Source of the DNA: Hansfordia pulvinata
Lineage: Eukaryota > Ascomycota > Sordariomycetes > Xylariales
DNA: 64,000 nt
Direction of reading: 5' to 3'
Assembly: GCA_006538405.1 (NCBI GenBank)
Contig: BJKQ01000015.1
Location: forward strand, 682,001 to 746,000
Shown here: positions 50,401 to 60,569 of the stretch, in pieces
Layout: the number at the start of each line of letters is the position of its first letter
How positions within the stretch are numbered: the first letter of the stretch is position 1
Program-made: the position numbers and the translations under genes
Notes under the pieces: generated by a model
Told to the model about the DNA's origin: nothing
Database searches by the model: none
The model's input: the letters and a program-made list of their open reading frames with translations, nothing else

Positions 50401-50614
50401 CTTTCCCCGCCTCGGCAGTGAAGGGGGCGATGGGAGGGTGTTGTTGGTTGGTCGTGGCCGGTGCTGTGTTGGCTGGCTGTGGCCTGTGTTGTGTTAGTTG
50501 ACTGTGGCCCATAAGTAGGGCTCGAGTCCAGTCGGAAGGATTGACCTCGTTGAGCTGCTACTCTAAGAGATCAAGACAGTCCATGAAAGAACAAGCATCT
50601 GACCGACTGACATC
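47416..50614. other. Intergenic region between P4-ATPase and alcohol oxidase
   Basis: The first few hundred bases, with TATATATACATACACATAC at 47502-47520, are likely 3' UTR. The rest has no supported gene. It contains a G-rich run (48719-48748), a C18 run (49466-49483), one TACTCGTA motif (48610) and several GTTGGCTGTGGCC-type repeats (50440-50510) just upstream of the alcohol oxidase. ORFs on both strands overlap and have no domains. Confidence 0.45.
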
Positions 50615-53464
50615 ATGCCGCCGTTCCCCGAAGAGTTCGATATCATCGTACGTTGCACGTCCACTGGTGGCCATGGCGCTCAAGGAGACCGACCCGCAGC
50701 GTTGTCGTGTCGTGTCGTTGAGAGAAGCTGCTGATGAGAGAGACATATACCTTAGGTTTGCGGCGGTGGCAGCTGCGGCTGCGTGGTGGCCGGGCGCCTC
50801 GCCAACCTGGACCACAACCTCAAGGTGCTCCTGATCGAGGCCGGCGAGAACAACCTCAACAACCCGTGGGTGTTCAGGCCCGGCATCTACCCGAGGAACA
50901 TGAAGCTGGACTCCAAGACGGCCTCCTTCTACGAGTCCCGCCCGTCCGACTGGCTCGCCGGGAGGAAGGCCGTCGTGCCCTGCGCGCACATCCTCGGGGG
51001 AGGGTCTTCCATCAACTTCCTGGTACGGTCTGCGGAGAGCTACTGACAACGACAACTCAGAACGCTGACACTGCTTGGCCAGATGTACACTCGCGCCTCG
51101 GGCTCGGACTACGACGACTTCCAGGCGAAGGGCTGGACGACCAAGGAGCTGCTCCCCCTGATGAAGAAGCACGAAACGTACCAGCGCGCGTGCCACAACA
51201 AGTAAGCCGAGCCACCCCTCTCCTCCTCCTCCTCCTCCTCCTCGTCGAGGTCAGTAGGTAGGCACCCTCAGACACCCATGCTGACCGCTCCAGGGATGTC
51301 CACGGCTTTGACGGGCCCATCAAGGTCTCTTTCGGCAACTACACGTACCCGATCAAGGACGACTTCCTGCGGGCCGCCGAGTCCCAGGGCATCCCCACGG
51401 TGGACGACCTGGAGGATCTGTCGACGGGCCACGGGGCAGAGCACTGGCTCAAGTGGATCAACCGAGACGTGAGTCGGAGCGACGCGCCTGTGTGGTGCAA
51501 AGACTAGTTAGTAGACAACGTGAGGGCTCACCACCAGACAGACGGGCCGCCGGTCCGACAGCGCCCACGCCTACGTCCACTCCACCCGGGCGGTCCACGA
51601 CAACCTCTATCTGGCGTGCAACACCAAGGCAAGACCCATGACTGTCCGCACGGCATCCCGGACGAGACACTGACAGCCTGCAAAGGTCGACAAGGTCATC
51701 ATCGAGAATGGACGGGCCGTCGCCGTCCAGACAGTGTAAGTCCTCCTCTTCTCTCCGCCAGCAGCAGCAGCTCCGCGGGACGTCCATCTCTCTGACGGGC
51801 TCGGCAGCCCCACGAAGCCCCTCCACCCGGGGCAGCTCAAGACGCGCACCTTCCGGGCCCGCAAGCAGATCGTCGTATCCGGCGGCACCCTTTCGTCGCC
51901 TCTGATCCTTCAGAGGTCGGGCATTGGTGAGTTGGAGAAGAGCCACCACCCCACGGACGATGGACTCCTTGACAGGAGGGCTGACACTACTGGACACTAC
52001 CTCTTCCGCAGGCGACCCCGAGAAGCTCCGCAAGGCCGGCGTCGAGCCCAGGGTCGACCTGCCCGGCGTGGGGCTGAACTTCCAGGACCACTACCTCACC
52101 TTCTCCGTGTACCGCGCCAAGCCCGAGGTCGAGAGCTTCGACGACTTTGTGCGCGGCGTGCCCGAGGTTCAGAAGAGTGAGTTGAGCACATGGCAAGGGC
52201 CTACCTGCCTGGCTTGATGGCTGACGTCCGCTCAGGGGTCTTTGACCAGTGGAACCTCAACGGCACGGGCCCGCTGGCGACCAACGGCATCGACGCGGGG
52301 GTCAAGATCCGGCCGGACGAGGACGAGCTGAGGCAGATTGCGTCGTGGCCGACGCCGCACTTCACCGAGGGCTGGAAGTCGTACTTCAAGGACAAGCCGG
52401 ACAAGCCGGTGATGCACTACTCGGTCATAGCCGGCTGGTTCGGCGACCACATGCTGATGTGAGCGGTCTTGGGTTGTCCCGACCTGACACGTCTCTCCCT
52501 ACTGACGTTTTCTCAGGCCCCCCGGCAACTTCTTCACCATGTTCCACTTCCTCGAGTACCCGTTCTCGCGGGGCTCGACGCAGATCCGGTCGGCGGACCC
52601 GTACGACACGCCCGACTTCGACACGGGCTTCATGAGCGACAAGCGGGACATGGCGCCGATGGTGTGGGGCTACGTCAAGTCGCGGGAGACGGCGCGGCGC
52701 ATGGACGCGTACGCCGGCGAGGTGCAGGCCATGCACCCCTTCTTCGACTACGCCTCGCCCGCCCGCGCCAACGACATGGACCTCGAGACGACCCGCCGCT
52801 ACGCGCTGCCGGGCAACCTCAGCGCGGGCCTGCAGCACGGCAGCTGGTCCACGTACAACCCGGAGCCGGACCGGCGGGCCCAGGCCAACGTCCTCAACAG
52901 CAGCCGCGCCGACGTCCGCGAGGAGCTCCGGTACTCGGGCCAGGACATCCGGGCCGTCGAGGAGTGGGTCAAGCGCCACGTCGAGAGCACCTGGCACTGC
53001 TTGGGGGTAAGCAACTCACCCCCCGTCCCTGGATTCACTTTACTGACTTCTGGTAGACGTGCTCCATGGCCCCCAAGGAGGGCAACAGCATCGTCAAGCA
53101 CGGCGTCCTGGACGAGCGCCTCAACGTCCACGGCGTCGAGGGCCTCAAGGTCGCCGACCTCAGCATCTGCCCGGACAATGTGGGGTGCAACACGTACGTA
53201 CTACCTTTTGTTTGTTTTTTTACAGACACCCGATATTTCGCATCGTGGCCCTCTTTCGAGTCTCTGGTCACCCGATTAAGTTGGAAACACCGAGAGACCC
53301 AGACTGATGAACTGACACAAAAAAGGTACTCGACCGCGCTCCTCATCGGCGAAAAGGCCGCCATGCTGGTCGCCGAGGACCTGGGATACTCGGGCGAGGC
53401 CCTCGACATGCGGGTCCCGACGTACAACGCGCCGGGCGAGGTGGCGCTGCCTGCGCGTCTGTGA
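50615..53464 (+). CDS. Peroxisomal alcohol (methanol) oxidase, GMC family
   Basis: FAD enzyme that oxidises short-chain alcohols to aldehydes and makes H2O2. Twelve exons: 50615-50647, 50756-51022, 51083-51201, 51294-51468, 51542-51628, 51686-51735, 51808-51926, 52012-52176, 52236-52458, 52517-53006, 53057-53193 and 53326-53464. They join to 667 aa, very close to yeast AOX (663 aa). The FAD-binding glycine motif is VCGGGSCGC (12-20); typical blocks are LIEAGENNLNNPW, PGIYPRNMKLDSKTASFY and LGGGSSINF. The catalytic His573 (WHCLG) and Asn621 (NVGCNTY) are present. The C-terminus ALPARL ends in ARL, a plausible PTS1 peroxisome signal. In filamentous fungi such enzymes may use methanol released from pectin or lignin. 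Oddity: intron 5 (51629-51685) is GC-AG (AAG|GCAAG). The reading frame is intact throughout, unlike several neighbours. Confidence 0.95.
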
Positions 53465-53945
53465 GGCGCGGGGGTGTGTGCTTTTGTGTCAGGCCAGGGT
53501 GTGCAAGGCAAGGCTCGGGGATATCTGTTTGTTTTTCTTCGTGATGAGATTGTATGACTGTCTGGACCTGGACTACTTGATGCACCAAGCCGTGGGTGAA
53601 TGTACCGCAGATGGTCACACCTGCTGCTCCGAGTGCCTTTGGGGGTTCCCACCCAGAGCCCCTCGCACACTCTCTGATCACCGTTCGTGGTAAAAGAGTA
53701 AAAAAAAAAAAAAAAAGTCGCCGTGAACTCGTGGCGGTGGCCGGCGGAACCCCGTCCAGGGACCGCTGTAAGCCGGGTATAAGGAATGTGTGGTATCAAT
53801 CGCGCCCTCTTTTCCCTCTTCTCGCTCGCTCCAGACAAAATGAGACGGACAAAAAGACATTAAATCGTAATCCCCCACAACTCCAAAGTAAAATCCCTAG
53901 GCGACATGCCCCCTAACCCCCCTAATCAGTCTCACCTCAGCTCAT
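53465..53945. other. Convergent 3' region between alcohol oxidase and a secreted protein gene
   Basis: Likely 3' UTRs of two genes transcribed toward each other. It contains a poly-A run (53699-53716) and no ORF of note. Confidence 0.5.
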
Positions 53946-54509
53946 TCACCCCGTCCCCGATCCTCGCCTTGCCGCCCCCGACCTTCTTCCTGCGCCCTGC
54001 CGCGCCGCTGCGCGAGGACGCCATGGCCATGGAGACGGGGTACGAGACGGCGGCGTCGCGCCCGGCCACGCCGATGGTGCCTCCTCCTCCCCGCCCATCC
54101 GCCGCCCCGTGTTGTCCCACCTGAGGACCAGCGGATCCGCCCCGCGCGCCGCCCCCGCGCAGTCCAGCGGCCGGGTCAGGACGGCGCCGGACCCCTGGTC
54201 GGCGCACGCCCCCGGGAACTCAACGCGGTGGTGGCGGCAGCCCAGCTGGGGCTCGTCGACGAAGACGACGCAGACCGGCGAGCACGTGCGGTCGCGGGGC
54301 GCGCAGGAGCTGCGGCCGCTCGAGGTCGCGATGTCGTCGATCGTGATGCCTGCGCTGGCCTGGGGTTTGTTTCTGGTCAGCTGTGGGGGGTTCTTCTAAG
54401 ACGTCGGGCTCTTGGGAAAGGGTTTGTATTCCATCGTGGTGGTGGTGGTTCTTACAGTGCTTGTCAGGGACGCCGCCGCGAGGGCTGCTGATATCGTTCG
54501 GAAATGCAT
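53946..54509 (-). CDS. Small secreted Cys-containing protein, unknown family
   Basis: Exon 1 (54509-54456) encodes a signal peptide MHFRTISAALAAASLTST; a 96-nt intron (54455-54360) has donor GTAAGA and acceptor CCCCAG. Exon 2 begins ASAGITIDDIATSSGRSS and contains six cysteines: SSCAPRDRTCSPVCVVF, LGCRHHR, GACADQG and LDCAG. This spacing suggests a disulfide-stabilised extracellular protein of about 155 aa, possibly an effector or wall-associated protein. I do not recognise a family. The current frame ends in an Arg/Pro/Ala-rich tail at TGA 53946-53948. A one-base shift in the GGCGGGGAGGAGGAGG stretch (about 54067-54082) would give a more ordinary tail (GTIGVAGRDAAVSYPVS) ending near 53932, so the true C-terminus is uncertain. 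Confidence 0.6.
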
Positions 54510-57179
54510 CGTTTTGTGAATTGCGTGAACTGTGTGCACTGCGTGCTGCGTGAGCGTGTGCGCAGAGGCAATGGCGGGGATGCTCGCGACTGTGTCGTGT
54601 TCTCGTTGCATGTATCGGTAGAACGGACCGTCGTGGACACGGCGGAATTCGAGTTGGTTTGGTTGAATCCAATACTCGAGGACGAATGATCAATATCGGG
54701 AGAGGGTGGTGCTGTGGGCCGTTGGGGTTGGCGAGTTCTGAGCCTTTGTTGGGCGGTTTTAGAATCGAGAAGCCGCAGCGAGAAAAAGAAAGATCCAGAA
54801 GAAAAAGAAAGGCGCGCAGGCGAGGTTCAGCTGGCCGGCCGTGCATCTATGTAAGTGCAGGTGTGTGTGGCTGGAAGAGCCGGGGCCAGCCAGCCAGCTT
54901 CGACTTGGAAGCGGTGGCGATCTTCCATCAGAGGCGAATTCGGTCTCCCTCAGAGCCAACGGGCCGGGGTGCAGGCAGAAGAGGGCTCCAGTTCTGGGTC
55001 GCAGTTCTTCCTCCAAGGAACGACCGGGCCGCTTCACCTCGCAGTACGAGCTTTGCTGGCTGGAGAGGAGCCGCGGCGGGCAGACAGATAGTCTTTCTTT
55101 CTTTCTCTCTCCTAACCAGGGCCAGCCATCAATCAGGTACCCATCTACCACCTCTGCCCGACGTGGAACCGCGCGGGATGGCGTGCGACAGTAGTTGACC
55201 CGGGAGATCGTCGCAACGCAGATGCAGCCGCTCTGGCGCCGGATCGGCGGCCACGGAGTCTCGGCGCCCCAGCCAGGCGTACGGGTACGTACCGTGGCAT
55301 TCATCGGGTGCGAGTACTCGTCCAGTGCTGGTAGGGCTCTGCCGTGCTCCAAGTTTAGCCTCCCCTCCCCTGAGAGGAGAGGGCGCCAAGACTCCTTGAT
55401 CAGGATCCTTGGGTCGCAACCTTCAACCCACCCGCCCGATGTGGGATAGGTTAGGTTAGGTACGAGTACTCAACACACAGTCTTGGGCAGCCGGTGCTGT
55501 GCGGACGGCGGACTGCTGCCAGCTGGCGCCGTGACCCTCGCTTGCTGTGGCTGTGGCAGCATGCATCGTCGGCTCGACGTGCGGTGTCCCACGGCGGCTC
55601 CATCGCCTGGCGATCGCCGGCCTGCCAATCGGCTCGTGGTCGACGAACCGGATGCCCTCTCCCTTATTGCGGACGGAGTACGAGAACACCTTTACCAGAC
55701 AACCGCCAGCCGTAGTGGCTCGCAGCTGGGACCAGGGGACGCATGCTTCTTGTCTGACCCTGAAAACATGTCCACGTTATTGACCCTGCGGCTGGCAAAC
55801 AGGGGCCTCTTTGCGGCGCGATCCCCCGTCCAGACAGCCCCATCCCATCCGGCTCCTCCAGCGATCGGCGCGCAGTCCCGCCAAGGATTGCCGGTCGAGA
55901 CGGCTAGGGTGGACCGCGGCTTGATCGACGGCCCCTTCACGCCCGTCCAGATCTTGCAGCGTGTGACAAGTGGTCGTCTCGTGGTGCCGGCTAGGTAGTC
56001 GTTGCCATGCACAAGATCGTCGACCTGGGGCTATAGACTATTTCACTATCGCATTGTCAACCTGAGGCACCGACAGACAGGAACCTCCCTCTCTCTTAAT
56101 TCCACCGCACACGACACGGCGATCCGAGAAGGCAGTAGAGGGAGACTTCGCCGGCCTGTCAGCTGGCCGTGGAAAGCCATCCCGCGTGCCCCCCCGTCGT
56201 TTCACGTGCGAGCGGCTCGGTCTGGCTTATAGAAGCTACTGCAGCTTGCAGGCAGGAGGGAAACCCGTCCCGGGAATATGTCACAAGACCGAGTCTTCCC
56301 AGTTTCACCTCCGATCCCGCCAAGCCCGCGCCTCAAGATGCCCTTCTGATGGCTGAGCAATTCGATGCCCTGCTGTTCTCGGCCTCTCAACCTGGGCAGC
56401 TTCTGTTTAGCTGGTCACCACGGCAGAAGACCAAGACTCTCCATCATGCCGGAGGTCTTCCCCGTCAATGAGTACCGTCATCCGCCTCGATCATCCTCTC
56501 TGAAAAGACTAATCCCTACCCTGGATCTGCCAGTCTGCCAATCCACCCCAAAGTCTCTTGGAGACGAGACGTCCCCCGTTGCAATTGCGGGTGAGGGGCT
56601 TTTCAAGCTCTGAAAGACCCCGCGAGCGCCTGCCTCGCGACGGTACAAGACAAGCCGTTGAGAGGGAGAAATACTGGCCATCGAGAACCTGACCCCGTGA
56701 GAATCTTCCCTTACCGATTACCTACTCGTACAGCACCTGGTTCGAGGCGGTAGCCTGTGGCTTTTTGCGTTCTCGCCACCGCAGCCCACCGCGCCTTGCC
56801 GTAAGGATGAAGGCAGGGTCTGGTTCACAGCCGGGCCGGCGGTGGCGTCTTGCAGCCAGACTGGCGAGTTGCAAGGCCGAGCTGAATTCTGCGCATCATC
56901 TCTGCGATGGGTACGTGTAGCCTGGACACGCACCACGTGAGGCGCAGATGATGTAGAATCTACGGGTTGGGTTGCCCGTCTACCGGTACCTTACGACCTA
57001 CCTCACGTACGTACTCAGTACACACCGTACCTGAGTGATTGCCTTGTCAAACAATCCAGTAAGGCACGGGGTTTGCTTCTCGGGCTTGCTCTTTCCTGAA
57101 CTCCGCGACATGCTTCTTGAGAGCGGCGTTCTTGTTCTTGGGAGGAAGGAACCACGGTCGTTGGCTCCTGTCCGTGTCA
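54510..57179. other. Intergenic region
   Basis: No supported gene. It holds TACGAGTAC/TACTCGTAC motifs (55461, 56723), a short GGTTAGGTTAGG repeat beside the first (55449-55460) and a CTTT repeat (55092-55105). A minus-strand reading at 57047-57190 (PKNKNAALKKHVAEFRKEQA) is protein-like but short, and I could not link it to other exons. Confidence 0.4.
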
Positions 57180-57620
57180 ACCACATGTCCAGCTCAACAA
57201 TTGGAAGCACCAAATGCTGCACCGCATCACACTCTCATAGAAGACGCATCCATCCAGGCTCAACCGGCAGCCGAGACTCAGACTCAGTACCCCGCAGAGG
57301 CACCGATCGCTGAGGCATACAACTCTACGCGGGCAGATCTTTACGCGCAGGTCCAAGGACGGACGGCAGACTCGGCCGGCGGTAACGATACTCACATGCG
57401 TAGTCGCACCCCAATTCCATCCCCCACGGCCACAAGTCACCCCGCGTCAGAGCGCGTCTTCTCCGACCGCAAGAGCTCCACGATTCCATCAGAAACTGCA
57501 ACCTTCCCTATCCAACAGGTCCACGGAGCAGACCTCGCATCCCGAGACCTCTCTCGGACCCTCGCGCAGCGGAACAGAAACGGCACCTCTGCACTATCGT
57601 GGCTTGTCAACAAGTCCTGA
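57180..57620 (+). CDS. Possible hypothetical protein exon, unknown
   Basis: An open frame with ordinary protein composition rich in Ala, Gln, Thr and Ser, for example EDASIQAQPAAETQTQYP, TRADLYAQVQGRTADSAG and ASRDLSRTLAQRNRNG, ending at a stop at 57618-57620. The first in-frame ATG is well inside (57396), and no clear upstream exon or splice acceptor is visible. It may be a last exon, a decayed gene or chance. No domain, signal peptide or membrane segment is recognised. Confidence 0.25.
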   Translation, partial: TTCPAQQLEAPNAAPHHTLIEDASIQAQPAAETQTQYPAEAPIAEAYNSTRADLYAQVQGRTADSAGGNDTHMRSRTPIPSPTATSHPASERVFSDRKSSTIPSETATFPIQQVHGADLASRDLSRTLAQRNRNGTSALSWLVNKS

Positions 57621-59302
57621 TGACGGGCTGCAAATACAACCGCAGACCCAATGATGAGCGCCGTTTGTAGCCGCGCGACCCGCCGCCGCCAGCGCCACCT
57701 CGGCAGCTGCGAGGGGCTGGGGCGAAGTGGCTTGACCGAGCTCGATGGAAAAGCTTGCGCGCGTGCATACGAGTAGAGGAGGTCCCAGATAGCCCCAGGG
57801 CACGATAACGGAAACATTGAGAGCTGCAATGCCCCAGTCACAGTCACAGTCACAGTGACGGCGATGGATAAACACACCATCGTAAGCAACCAACGACCGA
57901 GTGACACTGGTGAAAAGGCTAGTCGCCGACCTGGACAATAACGACCAAGGCGAGGAACCCCGCGGAAGTGTCATTGCGTTGATCGCGGTGAAGAGATAGG
58001 AGTGCCCCTCACTGCGTACTCTAAAAGAGCGCGTCACCGTCAAGCATTGACGTGATCTGACCCAGAGAAAAAAATCGCAGAAGGGGCTGCACTTTGCCAC
58101 TTGCCGCCATTTCTTGATTCCGATTCAGGAGGACCCGACAGGTAAAGGGACCCGACAGGTAAAGGCTCAGATAGACTCGCCAGATAACAGCACAAACAGA
58201 CTACGCCCAATTGGCGAAGGGTCCCGATCGCTCCATAACGCAAAATAGGACAACTGCTTGGGGCTGCCGCTGGCCTGCAGCCTCATCGAGAAGGGGCCGA
58301 GCCAATGGCTTGTTCTGGTCGACGACCAGCGGGCGGCCCGAGCAAGAAGCCGGGTGTATGCGCGCCAACCGCCGAAGCCGGATGGCGGTGGCGACACACG
58401 ACCACCTGGGCCCATGGAATTTCTGCGTTTGGCGATCCCGAGTTCTGTCCAGCCACGACAACAACTGCATAACAGAAGCACGTGGGCACTCCCTGTGGTG
58501 GGAACATGGACCTCAGGGTCCAGTCTAAATCGCGCAGACGCCGCCCCTGAAGCCGAAGAAGAGAACGCAATGACTCTGGCAGACGAACAGCCTCCACGTG
58601 TGTCCACTTTCGCGTACTCTCGCTGACGACTTGATTCCAGAGACTTGTAGCAGACAGCTTGCCGCAGAGTGTCGGACATTCGCGCCGTTATCCCGCCTGA
58701 CTGGTAGACTTGCCAGGGTCGGAAGAGAGCTCTGGCTCATAAGGTTGGCATGGCAAAGAGTTAGGGCAGGGGATAACGCGCGCGAAGCAACACAACCGTG
58801 GACCGGTTCTCTCAGAGTGAAGGTTGCTTGGTGACAGTAACAGGGACGCGTTACCCGCGACAAGTCAGCGCTCACACACTTCGGCCGGGCAATGACACGG
58901 CAATGCACGCAGGGCTCTGCTTCTGGTGATGGCGCACCGTCCAAATGCAGTCGCAACTCGGGCTCGGTGACACTGGCGTCCACAAAAAAGGAGGAGACGC
59001 AAAGCTTATTAGCCCCAGTAGCAGTGGCGAAGAGTCACATATTTTCGAGCCCGCTGCGGGCCGTTGATGGCTCTGCATCAGCCGGCTAACGGATAAGGCG
59101 TCGATCGACGACGCATCAGGAGGGAAGGGGGAAGAGAGAGAAAAAAACATGCTCTGTTTCTCAGACACTTCCCAATTGCGACTGAGTAAGAGGTAAAGAA
59201 CCCCCACTCGGATAAAGGGGGTCCCAGTTGTAGGTCTGGTCCCGGAGCCGCGCGGCTTCCGGCACCGTGAACCCCGGCACCCCTCCTCTAGACCCTTCTT
59301 TT
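57621..59302. other. Intergenic region upstream of the secreted-protein gene
   Basis: No supported gene. It contains CAGTCA repeats (57835-57857), one TACGAGTA motif (57768) and a duplicated ACCCGACAGGTAAAGG unit (about 58133-58164). ORFs at 58211-58626 lack domains. Confidence 0.4.
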
Positions 59303-59307
59303 TATAA
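59303..59307 (+). promoter_or_regulatory. TATA box of the secreted-protein gene
   Basis: TTTATAAC centred about 100 nt upstream of the ATG at 59404, following a T-rich stretch. Confidence 0.5.
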
Positions 59308-59403
59308 CTGTCGGCTGCTCAGCCGGAGCCGTCGTTTGCCAGTTCCCGTTCGCTTCCCCGGCATCGAAAGGTGTCTGCATGTGTTGTGTGTGTGTGACGG
59401 AAG

Positions 59404-60569
59404 ATGCGCCCAGCCGCGGCTCTCACCATCGCATGGTTACTGTCGCTACGCTGCCTGCTCGTCGCCAGCAACCCGACCCGGCCAACAACGAAGACGACCG
59501 AGACGACTACGACGACGACGGCTACGGATGACGACAAGTACGGCGACGACAAGTACGGCGACGACAAGTACGGCGACGACGATGCGACCCGGCCGCCCCG
59601 CCCGATCCACGAGCACGAGATCCAGGGGCGATCCCTGCACTCGGACGAGGTCCACGAGGACATCCTGCGCAACCATGAGCCCGAGCACATCATCGAGTCG
59701 TCGCAGCTGGACGACTTCGAGCGGCGGCACGGCGGGACCGACGCCATGGCGTACCTGGCGGACCGCCGGTCGTGGGTGCCCATGAGCCCCGGCGCCGCCA
59801 CGGACCGGAGGCGCTTCATCAAGGAGATGAACCAGATGGGCTGCCAGTCCAACCGCAAGTACTCGATGCCCAACGGCAAGAAGTCCAACAGCCCCTGGGA
59901 GCCTGCTTCCGCCTGCCTGTGGACCGAGGAGAACACCAACGGGGGTATCTCGACATGGGGTGGCAGCGGACGTTCCAGGCCACTGTGAACGGGCGGTGAG
60001 TTGCATTCTCCTTTTCCAGCCCAGGCGATTCCATGTCCCAGGCTCATTATACCTCATTATACGTCTTTCTTTGCAAGTCGTTGAGTTGAGTTCTGTAGCT
60101 GACGGCCTTTCGCGCAGTGGTGACGTGGGGACGTACGCGCTGAATGGGACCTACGCGCTTGAGGGCTCGGGCAACGTGCAGATTACCAACTCGTGGCAGA
60201 AGTCCGGAACCATGCGCTGTGCTGTCGCGGGCGGCACCGTCGGCCAGATGATGATCATGAAGGGCCTGATGAACGGGGACCTGAAGATCACCGTCTGCTT
60301 CACCAAGTGCTGGCTCGTCGACGACCACTGCTCGATCGAGAATGTCATCAAGGGCCTCGTGGCGCCCACTGTCGAGTGAGTCTTGAGACCCAGATCGACC
60401 GTCTCCCGAAGCCATCGGGACCCCAGCCCTTGATGGTGGTATGTGGCTGACGCGACTTCGCAGTGACGCCGAGGGGATCGGGTACCAGCTGGCCTGCGTC
60501 CAGGGCAGGGATAAGGTCCGATGCGACGACACGCTGGACCCTCCGGGCTTCAGTTCACCCACGACCTGA
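59404..60569 (+). CDS. Secreted protein with DDKYG repeats, unknown family
   Basis: About 318 aa over three exons (59404-59995, 60118-60375, 60464-60569) with GT-AG introns of 122 and 88 nt. It begins with a signal peptide (MRPAAALTIAWLLSLRCLLVAS). A Thr-rich stretch follows, then three perfect 15-bp repeats encoding DDKYG. A long conserved-looking domain comes next: HEHEIQGRSLHSDEV, EMNQMGCQSNRKYSMPNGKK, ACLWTEENTNGG. Exon 2 has a beta-rich look (YALNGTYALEGSGNVQIT, GTMRCAVAGGTVGQMM, ITVCFTKCWLVDDHCSIEN) and exon 3 ends in CVQGRDKVRCDD. Cysteines suggest disulfides and an extracellular role. Family not recognised. Oddity: at the G5 run 59941-59945 the frame must gain one base to read GYLDMGWQRTFQATVNG and splice correctly to exon 2. 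Confidence 0.7.
59530..59574 (+). repeat. 15-bp tandem repeat, three copies, in coding DNA
   Basis: GACGACAAGTACGGC repeated three times without change, encoding DDKYG units near the N-terminus of the secreted protein. Confidence 0.92.

Larger units (their letters stand above)
1280..57775. repeat. Dispersed TACGAGTA / TACTCGTA octamer, about 30 intergenic copies
   Basis: Exact copies start at 1280, 2703, 2930, 3843, 21879, 22554, 22873, 24417, 25235, 25647, 26284, 27670, 27830, 28089, 28273, 29027, 29394, 35803, 35948, 37504, 40875, 41214, 41610, 42231, 42249, 42472, 48610, 55461, 56723 and 57768. Many extend to GTACGAGTAC or its complement. None falls in a recognised exon. They were found by eye, so the list may be incomplete. 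Confidence 0.75.

Noticed and set aside
55449..55460. Telomere-like GGTTAGGTTAGG
   Set aside because: Only two units, lacking the fungal TTAGGG form, and placed next to a TACGAGTAC copy inside ordinary intergenic DNA.
57047..57190. Minus-strand protein-like fragment (PKNKNAALKKHVAEFRKEQA)
   Set aside because: Only about 48 codons, with no clear splice sites or start; it cannot be called as a gene on this evidence.
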